Shown here in pieces: positions 56,101 through 64,000 of a DNA stretch of 64,000 nucleotides. The stretch is from positions 2,366,311 to 2,430,310 of the forward strand of contig NZ_CP069163.1 of NCBI RefSeq assembly GCF_018802765.1, written 5' to 3'. The stretch comes from Paludibacterium sp. B53371. GTDB taxonomy: Bacteria > Pseudomonadota > Gammaproteobacteria > Burkholderiales > Chromobacteriaceae. The notes under the pieces are model-generated. The model worked only from the letters and a program-made list of their open reading frames with translations. It ran no database searches and was not told the origin of the DNA. The translations under genes and the position numbers were made by a program. How positions within the stretch are numbered: the stretch's first letter is position 1; each line of letters begins with the position of its first letter.

Positions 56101-59100
56101 GACGGCCAGAGCCTGAATGCTTCCGCCACCATCACCGATGCGCTCGGCAACAGCTCGGCTGCCGGTAGTGCGTCTGCCGTGGTCGATACCACCGGCCCGA
56201 ACACCCCGACCGTCACCATCGTTGACCATAACGGGGTGATCAGCACGCCGGATGAGCCCAATGGTCAGGTACAGGTTCAGGTGAACCTCGACAGCTCGGT
56301 CAAGGCCGGTGACACCATCAGTCTGACCGCCAATGGCGTCACCCTGAGCCATGTCGTCAGCAGCGCGGACCTGAACGCCGGTCATGCCAGCTTCAGCGTC
56401 GCTGCCCCGGCCGATGGTCAGAGCCTGAATGCTTCCGCCACCATCACCGATGCGCTCGGCAACAGTTCGGCCGCCGGTAGTGCGTCTGCCGTGGTGGACA
56501 CCACCGGCCCGAACACCCCGACCGTCACCATCGTTGACCATAACGGCGTCATCAGCACCCCGGATGAGCGCAATGGCCAGGTCACGGTGCAAGTCGCTTT
56601 GGATGGTTCGGTCAAGGCCGGTGACACCATCAGTCTGACCGCCAACGGCGTCACCCTGAGCCATGTCGTCAGCAGTGCGGACCTGAACGCCGGTCATGCC
56701 AGCTTCAGCGTCGCTGCCCCGGCCGACGGCCAGAGCCTGAATGCTTCCGCCACCATCACCGATGCGCTCGGCAACAGCTCGGCTGCCGGTAGTGCGTCTG
56801 CCGTGGTGGACACCACCGGCCCGAACACCCCGACCGTCACCATCGTTGACCATAACGGCGTGATCAGCACGCCGGATGAGCGCAACGGCCAGGTACAGGT
56901 TCAGGTAAACCTCGACAGCTCGGTCAAGGCGGGTGACAGCCTGACCATGCAGACATCCAGTGGGGATGTGTTTGTCCATGTGGTCACGGCCGAAGAAATC
57001 CACGCCGGCAATGTGACCCTGACCGTCACCGCACCGCTCAATGGCCAGACGCTGGACGTCAGTGCCGTACTGACCGATGCCCTGGGCAACCAGTCGCAGG
57101 CTGGCAGCGACAGCGCCGTGGTCAATACCACCGCGCCCAACCCGCCCGAGGTCAGCATCCTGGACCACAACGGCGAAATCGGTCTTGGCAATATCAACCA
57201 GGGCCAGGTATCGGTACTGGTCTCGCTGGATGAATCGGTCAAAGCGGGCGACACCGTCCTGTTGAGCACGGGCAATGGCTTGCCTGTGAGTTATGTCCTG
57301 CAGGCCGCAGACATCAGCGCTGGCCAGGTCACGCTGCATGTTTCGGCTCCCGCCAATGGTGAAACCCTGCAAGTCAGCGCCACCATCACCGATACCCTGG
57401 GTAACACCTCGGATGCAGGCACCGATTCGGCGCTGGTGGATACACAGGCCCCCAATGCACCGCAAATCAGCGTTGCCGGCCACAATGGCGAAATCGGCAT
57501 CGCCGATGTGCACAACGGCAAGGTATCGGTTCAGGTCGCACTGGATGGCAGCGTGCAGGCCGGCGACACCCTGACGCTAACCGGCAGTCCGGGTATCAAC
57601 ATCAGCTATACCGTTCAGCCTGCCGATCTGGTCAACGGTCACGTCAACTTTAATCTGACGGTACCGGCCAATGGCGCCACCTTGTCGCTCAACGCCACGC
57701 TGACCGATGCAGCCGGCAATACCTCCCCGGCCGGCACGGTCAGTGCGCTGGTCGACACTCAGGCACCCGACACCCCCAACGTGGTCATCCTCGGCCACAA
57801 TGGCGAGATCGGCATCGCCGACGAACATCAGGGACAGGTGAGTGTACAGATCGGGCTTGATTCGGCGGTCAAGGCGGGCGACATCATCCACCTGAGTACC
57901 GGTGCAGGTGCCCAGATCAACTACACGGTTCAGGCCGGCGATCTGCAGGCAGGCCATGTCGTGCTGAACGTCACGGCCCCGGCCAATGGTCAAACCCTGC
58001 AGGTTGCCGCCAGCATCACCGATCTGGCCGGCAATACGTCCCCGGTCGGCACAGCCAGTGCGCTGGTCGACACCGTGGCACCACTGGCACCGACCATCAC
58101 CATCATGGACCACAACGGCACCATTGCCGGCAGCGATGAGAGCAATGGACTCGTCAGCGTCAGGATCGGTCTTGATCATGGCGTACAAGTCGGCGATACG
58201 CTGACCCTGTTGTCAAGCAACGGCCTGCCGCTGTCCCATATCATCACCGCCAGCGAAGTACAAAACGGACAGGTACAGCTGAATCTGGCCGCACCGGCCA
58301 ATGGGGCGACGCTAACCCTCTCGGCCACCCTCACCGATCAGGCCGGCAACGTTTCAGCGGCGGGCAGCGCCAGTGCGGTAGTGGATACCCAGGCACCGAA
58401 TACGCCGGCGGTCACCATCGTCGATCACAATGGCGTCATCGGCAGCGCAGATGAACAAAACGGCATGGTCAGCGTCAATGTGGCGCTGGATGGCTCGGTC
58501 AAGGTCGGCGATACCATCACGCTGAGCAGCAATACTGGCAGCCAGATCAGTCACGTGGTCAGCGCCAGCGACCTCAGTGCGGGCCAGGTCGGCTTCAGTG
58601 TCGGCGCACCGGCTAATGGCGCCACCCTCAATGTCAGCGCCAGCATTGCCGATCCCTATGGCAACACCTCCGGAACAGGCAACAGCAGTGCCGTCGTTCA
58701 TCTGGACCCGATTGGCAGTCCGAGCATCAGCCTGCTGCCCAACGGGCTGAGCGGCCAGTTCTTCAACGTCGCCGACAGCCATATCTCCAGCCCGCTGGCC
58801 GGACAGACCGCACTGTCGACCGTGCTGGCCGACCTGCAGGGCCGCAGCCCCAGCGCCAGCTTCATCGCCCAGGCGCTCAACTTCGGCGAGCAGGGCGGCG
58901 TCTGGCACGGCACCACCAATTTCAGCAACAGTCTCGGCAGCTCGCTCAACAATCTGAATGCCTTCCTCGGCAACAGTGCCAGCAATCTGCAGCTCAACGG
59001 CAGCTTCAACAGCACCCAGCAGAGCATCGTCACCCTCGGCGGCGCCTTCAGTGCCGCCGCAGGCACCTATACGCTCAACGTCAATGCCGATGACGGCTAT

Positions 59101-62100
59101 CAGATCATCGTCGATGGTCATGTGGTGGCGCAGTTTGCCGGCAATCAGTCGCCGACCGTCGCCAACACCGCCATCACCCTCGGTCATACCGCCGGCGATC
59201 TGCACAGCATTCAGATCGTCTACTGGGATCAGGGCGGGCAGGCCACGCTGCAGGTCGGTCTGACACCGACCGGCGCCCCGGCCGGCACCGTGCCGACGCC
59301 GATCAGTGTCGCCCCGCCGGCAGGCAGCATGATTGCCGCCGTGGCGCTCGACAGCTCGGCGCAAAACGCCCTGGCCCATCATGGCGTGCTGTCGGTCAAT
59401 GAAGGTCATGGCCAGACGGTGCAGCTGTCGTTCAACAGCACCGGCCAGCTGGTCGACGGCAATGGTCTGGTCTATGCCTACCAGAATGGCACGGTCTATC
59501 TGCCGGTTCCGGCACCGGCCGCTGGTGAGACGCTGACGCTGAGCGCCAGCGTGGCCGATGGCGCCGGCAATCTGTCGCCTGCCGCCAGCACCAGCTATCA
59601 GGCGCTGAGCAGCCCGGTAGTGACCCTGGCCGAGCATCACAGCATGAACAATCAGATCAGCAGCAGCGATCTGAGCAACGGGCAGGTCCAGGCCAGCGTG
59701 ACGCTCAATGCCGCCAGTCTGGCCGCCAATGGCAGTGCCAGTGTCACCGTCAATAGCGGCGGCAGCCTGTCGACCGTCACGGTGCACAGCGATGGCAGTA
59801 TCACCAGCAGCAATAGCGCCATCACGGCCAGCTACAGCAACGGTGTGCTCACGCTCGGCCTGCCGCAGCCGGCCAATGGCGCCCAGGTGCAGGTCAGCGC
59901 CGTGCAGACCGATGCACTGGGCAACCACTCTGCCGCCGGCAGCGACAGCGGCACCCTCAATCTGACCGCACCGGCCACGCCGGTGGTCTCGATCGCCCAG
60001 CACTTTGATCATCAGGACGGGCAGATCGGCAACGACAATCTGGTCAATGGTCACATTCAGGCCACGGTGCAGCTGGATGCCGCCAGCCTCGCGGCTAACG
60101 GCAGCGCCAGCATCACCATCAATGCAGGCGGTACGCTGTCGACGCTGACGGTCGACAGCCAGGGCCATCTGAGCAGCAGCAATCCGGCCATCGGTGCCAG
60201 CTACGCCAATGGCGTGGTGACACTGAGCCTGCCGGAACCGGCCAATGGTGCCCAGGTGGCGATCAATGCCAGCCAGACCAATGCCCTGGGCAATGTGTCG
60301 GCCATCGGCAGCGACAGCGGCACGCTGGATCTGAGCGCAGCCAATGCACCGAGCATCAGCCTGCTGCCCAACGGCCTGAGCGGTCAGTTCTTCAACGTCG
60401 CCGACAGCCATATCTCCAGCCCGCTGGCCGGACAGACCGCACTGTCGACCGTGCTGGCCGACCTGCAGGGCCGCAGCCCCAGCGCCAGCTTCATCGCCCA
60501 GGCGCTCAACTTCGGCGAGCAGGGCGGCGTCTGGCACGGCACCACCAATTTCAGCAACAGTCTCGGCAGCTCGCTCAACAATCTGAATGCCTTCCTCGGC
60601 AACAGTGCCAGCAATCTGCAGCTCAACGGCAGCTTCAACAGCACCCAGCAGAGCATCGTCACCCTCGGCGGCGCCTTCAGTGCCGCCGCAGGCACCTATA
60701 CGCTCAACGTCAATGCCGATGACGGCTATCAGATCATCGTCGATGGTCATGTGGTGGCGCAGTTTGCCGGCAATCAGTCGCCGACCGTCGCCAACACCGC
60801 CATCACCCTCGGTCATACCGCCGGCGATCTGCACAGCATTCAGATCCTCTACTGGGATCAGGGCGGGCAGGCCACGCTGCAGGTCGGTCTGACACCGACC
60901 GGCGCCCCGGCCGGCACCGTGCCGACGCCGATCAGTGTCGCCCCGCCGGCAGGCAGCATGATTGCCGCCGTGGCGCTCGACAGCTCGGCGCAAAACGCCC
61001 TGGCCCATCATGGCGTGCTGTCGGTCAATGAAGGTCATGGCCAGACGGTGCAGCTGTCGTTCAACAGCACCGGTCAGCTGGTCGACGGCAATGGTCTGGT
61101 CTATGCCTACCAGAATGGCACGGTCTATCTGCCGGTTCCGGCACCGGCCGCTGGTGAGACGCTGACGCTGAGCGCCAGCGTGGCCGATGGCGCCGGCAAT
61201 CTGTCGCCTGCCGCCAGCACCAGCTATCAGGCGCTGAGCAGCCCGGTAGTGACCCTGGCCGAGCATCACAGCATGAACAATCAGATCAGCAGCAGCGATC
61301 TGAGCAACGGGCAGGTCCAGGCCAGCGTGACGCTCAATGCCGCCAGTCTGGCCGCCAATGGCAGTGCCAGTGTCACCGTCAATAGCGGCGGCAGCCTGTC
61401 GACCGTCACGGTGCACAGCGATGGCAGTATCACCAGCAGCAATAGCGCCATCACGGCCAGCTACAGCAACGGTGTGCTCACGCTCGGCCTGCCGCAGCCG
61501 GCCAATGGCGCCCAGGTGCAGGTCAGCGCCGTGCAGACCGATGCACTGGGCAACCACTCTGCCGCCGGCAGCGACAGCGGCACCCTCAATCTGACCGCAC
61601 CGGCCACGCCGGTGGTCTCGATCGCCCAGCACTTTGATCATCAGGACGGGCAGATCGGCAACGACAATCTGGTCAATGGTCACATTCAGGCCACGGTGCA
61701 GCTGGATGCCGCCAGCCTCGCGGCTAACGGCAGCGCCAGCATCACCATCAATGCAGGCGGTACGCTGTCGACGCTGACGGTCGACAGCCAGGGCCATCTG
61801 AGCAGCAGCAATCCGGCCATCGGTGCCAGCTACGCCAATGGCGTGGTGACACTGAGCCTGCCGGAACCGGCCAATGGTGCCCAGGTGGCGATCAATGCCA
61901 GCCAGACCAATGCCCTGGGCAATGTGTCGGCCATCGGCAGCGACAGCGGCACGCTGGATCTGAGCGCAGCCAATGCACCGAGCATCAGCCTGCTGCCCAA
62001 CGGCCTGAGCGGCCAGTTCTTCAACGTCGCCGACAGCCATATCTCCAGCCCGCTGGCCGGACAGACCGCACTGTCGACCGTGCTGGCCGACCTGCAGGGC

Positions 62101-64000
62101 CGTAGCCCCAGCGCCAGCTTCATCGCCCAGGCGCTCAACTTCGGCGAGCAGGGCGGCGTCTGGCACGGCACCACCAATTTCAGCAACAGCCTCGGCAGCT
62201 CGCTCAACAATCTGAATGCCTTCCTCGGCAACAGTGCCAGCAATCTGCAGCTCAACGGCAGCTTCAACAGCACCCAGCAGAGCATCGTCACCCTCGGCGG
62301 CGCCTTCAGTGCCGCCGCAGGCACCTATACGCTCAACGTCAATGCCGATGACGGCTATCAGATCATCGTCGATGGTCATGTGGTGGCGCAGTTTGCCGGC
62401 AATCAGTCGCCGACCGTCGCCAACACCGCCATCACCCTCGGTCATACCGCCGGCGATCTGCACAGCATTCAGATCGTCTACTGGGATCAGGGCGGGCAGG
62501 CCACGCTGCAGGTCGGTCTGACACCGACCGGCGCCCCGGCCGGCACCGTGCCGACGCCGATCAGTGTCGCCCCGCCGGCAGGCAGCATGATTGCCGCCGT
62601 GGCGCTCGACAGCTCGGCGCAGAACGCCCTGGCTCATCATGGCGTGCTGTCGGTCAATGAAGGTCATGGCCAGACGGTGCAGCTGTCGTTCAACAGCGCC
62701 GGCCAGCTGGTCGACGGCAATGGCCTGGTCTATGCCTACCAGAATGGCACGGTCTATCTGCCAGTTCCGGCACCGGCCGCTGGTGAGACGCTGACGCTGA
62801 GCGCCAGCGTGGCCGATGGCGCCGGCAATCTGTCGCCCGCTGCCAGCACCAGCTACCAGGCACCCGCCAGCCCGGTGATCAGCATCGGCAGTGATGTCAA
62901 CCACGATGGTGTCCTCAATGCCGCCGAGACCAATCATGGCACCGCTCCCCTGCATGCCACCGTCGCACTGGATGCCGGCTCGCTGGCCAGCGGCGGTCAC
63001 GCCAATATCACCGTCAACGACAATGGGGTGATCAGCAATTTGCTGGTGAACAGCAATGGCAGCGTGAGCGGTATTCCGGCCGGCATGACGGCCAGCTATG
63101 GCAATGGCGTGCTGTCGCTGACGGTGGCTGAACCGGGCGATGGCCACAGCCTGTCGATCAGCGCCGCCCAAACCGATGGCAACGGTTTTGGCAGCACCAC
63201 TCAGCGTGCCAGCGTGCTGGAAGACATCACGGCCCCGACCCTGCCCGGTCTGCAGATTGCCACTGACCCGGCGGCCGCGGGCGTGATCACGGCCGGGGAG
63301 CTCAACGGCCACACCACGGTCAATACCAGCATCACGCTGGGCAGTAGTGCGCAAAGCGATCTGGCGGCCGGCGGCACGCTGAATATCACGACCACGCAAG
63401 ACGGGATCAGCCAGAGTACGGTGCTGCACTGGAATGGCAACCAGCTGGTGGATGGCAACGGGCAGGTCTACAGCTACAGCAACGGGGTGGTGGTGATCCC
63501 GACCACGCTGAGCATCGATCATGGCAGCCTCACGCTCAGCGCCAGCCAGACCGATGCCGCCGGCAATACCTCCAGCCTGGCGGCAACCTCCGCCCTGGTG
63601 GTGGATAATCCGTCCATCTCGGTGGTGCCGTCCGCCCTGCCCTCGACCGGCCTGCTGTGGCAGACCTGGGCGCACGACAGCGTACTCAGCCTGGATCACA
63701 ACGGCGGCTGGGGCACTGACCCGTATGCACTGCGTCTGGCGATCGATAACACCAGCACCCTGCCGACCAGCACCGGCACCCTGACCGACCTGGCACAAGC
63801 CAATGTGGCCGCCGGTACGGCCACGCGGGTCTCGGGGCTGATCTATCTGGAAGCGGGTCACAACTATACGTTCAGCGGCACCGAGGATGATTCGTTCCTG
63901 CTCAAGGTGGGCGGCCATACACTGACCGCGACCTGGGGGGATGATCAGGGTGAGCTGGAGGGCAGCAGCTTCACGCCGCAGGCCAGCGGCTGGTACACCA
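53194..64000 (+). CDS. Giant LapA-like repetitive adhesin, partial (3' end outside window)
   Basis: The frame starting at ATG 53194 (GGAG seven bases upstream) stays open to the window end, at least 3,602 codons. Residues 1-115 form a LapA-type retention module (SGRIAHLKGVVKVID to the DPTAQLDPASAG segment). In P. fluorescens LapA the corresponding site TAAG is cut by LapG; here it reads ASAG at residues 112-115. A first Ig-like domain lies at about 185-268. Then come 15 Ig-like repeats of about 104 residues (from residue 270 to about 1835), each with a GHNGEIG or DHNGVI turn and an ADGNTS-like end. Next are two full and one partial 543-residue units, each with a PA14-like domain (GTYTLNVNADDGYQIIVDG) and Ig-like domains. 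A further PA14-like domain begins near residue 3480. The C-terminal RTX and secretion signal must lie downstream. It follows lapBC, its likely exporter. Confidence 0.92.
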   Translation, partial: MATPALSGRIAHLKGVVKVIDAQGHEHILKVGEVIRPGEQLLFDKGASLTLSQDSGGTVVLSGEQDQPSAPASDQQNAAQTDGNGGNANTDVQQVLNNLASGQDPTAQLDPASAGLQADTSTSSNLGHTFITLSSTDISSTTTVSSLRSSNSIASLDNFGRISNNQPQLLAQQSSTNGAPPASVSIAGITLTNQVEPTLRGTGQPGLTVLVSTSLGTVLGSAVVASNGTWSLTPTVPLGQGSTTLIASSTNTAGQTAVASASVTVDSIPPNTPTVSIIGHNGEIGAADETNGRVQVQVSLDNSVHAGDVIRLSNGSSTLSHTVTAAELSSGHASLNVTAPGNGQTMSVSATITDAAGNTSAAGSASALVDTVAPNTPQVSILGHNGEIGAADETNGQVQVQVTLDNSVKAGDSIQLRTGSGATIAYTVLAADLAAGHVTLNVTAPANGETLVVSATITDAAGNTSAAGSASALVDTVAPDAPQVSILGHNGEIGAANETNGQVQVQVSLNRSVQVGDSILLTTSTGATVAYTVQAADLTAGHATLNVTAPASGQTLVVSATVTDGAGNTSAAGTASALVDTVAPDTPQVFIQGHNGEIGSANEINGQVQVRVVLDSSVQAGDTLTLSTGNGQPIVYTVQASDLSAGQVLLNVSAPANGQTLTVTATLTDAAGNTSSAGSASALVDTEAPNAPNVTIVDHNGVISTPDEHNGQVQVRVFLDSSARVGDILTLQSSNGQSYAHTISTADIQNGQASFSLNAPANGQTLTVTATVTDAAGNSSAAGSASAVVDTTGPNTPTVTIVDHNGVISTPDERNGQVTVQVALDGSVKAGDTISLTANGVTQTHVVSSADLNAGHASFSVAAPADGQSLNASATITDALGNSSAAGSASAVVDTTGPNTPTVTIVDHNGVISTPDERNGQVQVQVNLDSSVKAGDTISLTANGVTQTHVVSSADLNAGHASFSVAAPADGQSLNASATITDALGNSSAAGSASAVVDTTGPNTPTVTIVDHNGVISTPDEPNGQVQVQVNLDSSVKAGDTISLTANGVTLSHVVSSADLNAGHASFSVAAPADGQSLNASATITDALGNSSAAGSASAVVDTTGPNTPTVTIVDHNGVISTPDERNGQVTVQVALDGSVKAGDTISLTANGVTLSHVVSSADLNAGHASFSVAAPADGQSLNASATITDALGNSSAAGSASAVVDTTGPNTPTVTIVDHNGVISTPDERNGQVQVQVNLDSSVKAGDSLTMQTSSGDVFVHVVTAEEIHAGNVTLTVTAPLNGQTLDVSAVLTDALGNQSQAGSDSAVVNTTAPNPPEVSILDHNGEIGLGNINQGQVSVLVSLDESVKAGDTVLLSTGNGLPVSYVLQAADISAGQVTLHVSAPANGETLQVSATITDTLGNTSDAGTDSALVDTQAPNAPQISVAGHNGEIGIADVHNGKVSVQVALDGSVQAGDTLTLTGSPGINISYTVQPADLVNGHVNFNLTVPANGATLSLNATLTDAAGNTSPAGTVSALVDTQAPDTPNVVILGHNGEIGIADEHQGQVSVQIGLDSAVKAGDIIHLSTGAGAQINYTVQAGDLQAGHVVLNVTAPANGQTLQVAASITDLAGNTSPVGTASALVDTVAPLAPTITIMDHNGTIAGSDESNGLVSVRIGLDHGVQVGDTLTLLSSNGLPLSHIITASEVQNGQVQLNLAAPANGATLTLSATLTDQAGNVSAAGSASAVVDTQAPNTPAVTIVDHNGVIGSADEQNGMVSVNVALDGSVKVGDTITLSSNTGSQISHVVSASDLSAGQVGFSVGAPANGATLNVSASIADPYGNTSGTGNSSAVVHLDPIGSPSISLLPNGLSGQFFNVADSHISSPLAGQTALSTVLADLQGRSPSASFIAQALNFGEQGGVWHGTTNFSNSLGSSLNNLNAFLGNSASNLQLNGSFNSTQQSIVTLGGAFSAAAGTYTLNVNADDGYQIIVDGHVVAQFAGNQSPTVANTAITLGHTAGDLHSIQIVYWDQGGQATLQVGLTPTGAPAGTVPTPISVAPPAGSMIAAVALDSSAQNALAHHGVLSVNEGHGQTVQLSFNSTGQLVDGNGLVYAYQNGTVYLPVPAPAAGETLTLSASVADGAGNLSPAASTSYQALSSPVVTLAEHHSMNNQISSSDLSNGQVQASVTLNAASLAANGSASVTVNSGGSLSTVTVHSDGSITSSNSAITASYSNGVLTLGLPQPANGAQVQVSAVQTDALGNHSAAGSDSGTLNLTAPATPVVSIAQHFDHQDGQIGNDNLVNGHIQATVQLDAASLAANGSASITINAGGTLSTLTVDSQGHLSSSNPAIGASYANGVVTLSLPEPANGAQVAINASQTNALGNVSAIGSDSGTLDLSAANAPSISLLPNGLSGQFFNVADSHISSPLAGQTALSTVLADLQGRSPSASFIAQALNFGEQGGVWHGTTNFSNSLGSSLNNLNAFLGNSASNLQLNGSFNSTQQSIVTLGGAFSAAAGTYTLNVNADDGYQIIVDGHVVAQFAGNQSPTVANTAITLGHTAGDLHSIQILYWDQGGQATLQVGLTPTGAPAGTVPTPISVAPPAGSMIAAVALDSSAQNALAHHGVLSVNEGHGQTVQLSFNSTGQLVDGNGLVYAYQNGTVYLPVPAPAAGETLTLSASVADGAGNLSPAASTSYQALSSPVVTLAEHHSMNNQISSSDLSNGQVQASVTLNAASLAANGSASVTVNSGGSLSTVTVHSDGSITSSNSAITASYSNGVLTLGLPQPANGAQVQVSAVQTDALGNHSAAGSDSGTLNLTAPATPVVSIAQHFDHQDGQIGNDNLVNGHIQATVQLDAASLAANGSASITINAGGTLSTLTVDSQGHLSSSNPAIGASYANGVVTLSLPEPANGAQVAINASQTNALGNVSAIGSDSGTLDLSAANAPSISLLPNGLSGQFFNVADSHISSPLAGQTALSTVLADLQGRSPSASFIAQALNFGEQGGVWHGTTNFSNSLGSSLNNLNAFLGNSASNLQLNGSFNSTQQSIVTLGGAFSAAAGTYTLNVNADDGYQIIVDGHVVAQFAGNQSPTVANTAITLGHTAGDLHSIQIVYWDQGGQATLQVGLTPTGAPAGTVPTPISVAPPAGSMIAAVALDSSAQNALAHHGVLSVNEGHGQTVQLSFNSAGQLVDGNGLVYAYQNGTVYLPVPAPAAGETLTLSASVADGAGNLSPAASTSYQAPASPVISIGSDVNHDGVLNAAETNHGTAPLHATVALDAGSLASGGHANITVNDNGVISNLLVNSNGSVSGIPAGMTASYGNGVLSLTVAEPGDGHSLSISAAQTDGNGFGSTTQRASVLEDITAPTLPGLQIATDPAAAGVITAGELNGHTTVNTSITLGSSAQSDLAAGGTLNITTTQDGISQSTVLHWNGNQLVDGNGQVYSYSNGVVVIPTTLSIDHGSLTLSASQTDAAGNTSSLAATSALVVDNPSISVVPSALPSTGLLWQTWAHDSVLSLDHNGGWGTDPYALRLAIDNTSTLPTSTGTLTDLAQANVAAGTATRVSGLIYLEAGHNYTFSGTEDDSFLLKVGGHTLTATWGDDQGELEGSSFTPQASGWYT
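54001..58700 (+). repeat. 15 tandem Ig-like repeats, 312-318 bp each
   Basis: Unit boundaries recur at intervals of 312, 315 or once 318 bp, marked by a VDT-x-AP or VDTTGPNTP junction. Within each unit the order is a HNGxI turn, a VQVxLD strand, a KAGDxI turn, a GHAxxNVTAPANG strand and an ATITDAAGNTSAAGSASA end. Confidence 0.9.
55555..56940 (+). repeat. Nearly identical 312-bp repeats inside the Ig array
   Basis: Junctions at 55555, 55867, 56179, 56491 and 56803 are spaced exactly 312 bp. The intervening units differ by only a handful of bases each, far less than the other units, which points to recent duplication or gene conversion. Confidence 0.88.
58723..62860 (+). repeat. 1,629-bp tandem repeat with PA14-like domain: two full copies and one partial
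   Basis: Copies begin at 58723, 60352 and 61981, exactly 1,629 bp (543 codons) apart. Copies 1 and 2 differ at only about four positions that I can see (for example a Val to Leu change at about 60847). The third copy continues to about 62860, then diverges. Each full unit holds a PA14-like domain and three Ig-like domains. Confidence 0.93.

Noticed and set aside
53077-57513. A 1,478-codon open frame on the minus strand
   Set aside because: It is a shadow of the adhesin. The plus frame has a ribosome site, a LapA-type N-terminus and Ig-like repeats; the antisense protein is a low-complexity repeat of Gly, Val, Asp and Arg with no domain.
58354-63918. A 1,854-codon open frame on the minus strand
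   Set aside because: Its repeats mirror the 1,629-bp sense repeats. The sense frame stays open and encodes PA14-like and Ig-like domains, so the antisense frame is a by-product of GC-rich codon use.

Overview
The window looks like a chromosomal segment of a GC-rich betaproteobacterium, most likely of the order Neisseriales (Chromobacteriaceae/Aquaspirillaceae-like). The reasons are the mix of a PhaR/phasin pair, a TWTGRGRKP-type H-NS protein, YgfZ, NrdR-GlyA and a CheV/MCP set. This placement is an inference from protein character, not from a database search.

Region 1 (1-6465) is one end of an aryl-polyene/fatty-acid-like biosynthesis cluster: a ketosynthase-like chain-length factor cut by the window edge, two hotdog dehydratases, a FabG-type reductase, a FabF-type ketosynthase, an acyl carrier protein, an acyltransferase, a family 2 glycosyltransferase and a methyltransferase. 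Two divergent arms meet at about 3.7-3.9 kb. Next come a DMT-family exporter, a Cache-domain chemoreceptor, a CadB/AdiC-like antiporter, a DUF1640-like coiled-coil protein built from 11-residue repeats, CheV and tRNA-Ser(GGA).

Region 2 (13.2-32.2 kb) is mostly housekeeping: nadE, lolA-rarA-serS, a CBS/PAS/GGDEF/EAL regulator, phaR and phasin, an M14 carboxypeptidase, an H-NS-like protein, ygfZ, tRNA-Asn, an RlmI-like methyltransferase, a sigma factor with a 59-residue zinc-finger partner, a tRNA operon (four identical tRNA-Gly and one tRNA-Cys) with a perfect-consensus promoter, pgsA, uvrC and guaB.

Region 3 (32.2-49.3 kb) holds a small orphan RTX-repeat protein, an AraC/GyrI-like regulator, an alpha/beta hydrolase, ribD, a GNAT acetyltransferase, nrdR, glyA, a 347-residue protein I do not recognise, a candidate small RNA with its own strong promoter and terminator (about 39671-39760), a solute-binding protein, ilvD, lgt, a secreted M14 carboxypeptidase, a CpdP-like metallo-hydrolase and a copper-type P-ATPase preceded by a CsoR-like operator.

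Region 4 (49.5-64.0 kb) is the most distinctive part. It has a LapB-type type I secretion ATPase and a LapC-type membrane fusion protein, overlapping by 4 bases, followed 103 bases later by a giant LapA-like adhesin that is still open at the window end (at least 3,602 codons). The adhesin has an N-terminal retention module with a variant LapG-type cleavage site, 15 tandem Ig-like repeats of about 104 residues (several nearly identical in DNA), and two full plus one partial copy of a nearly identical 1,629-bp unit carrying a PA14-like domain. The two very long minus-strand open frames over this gene are shadows of it.
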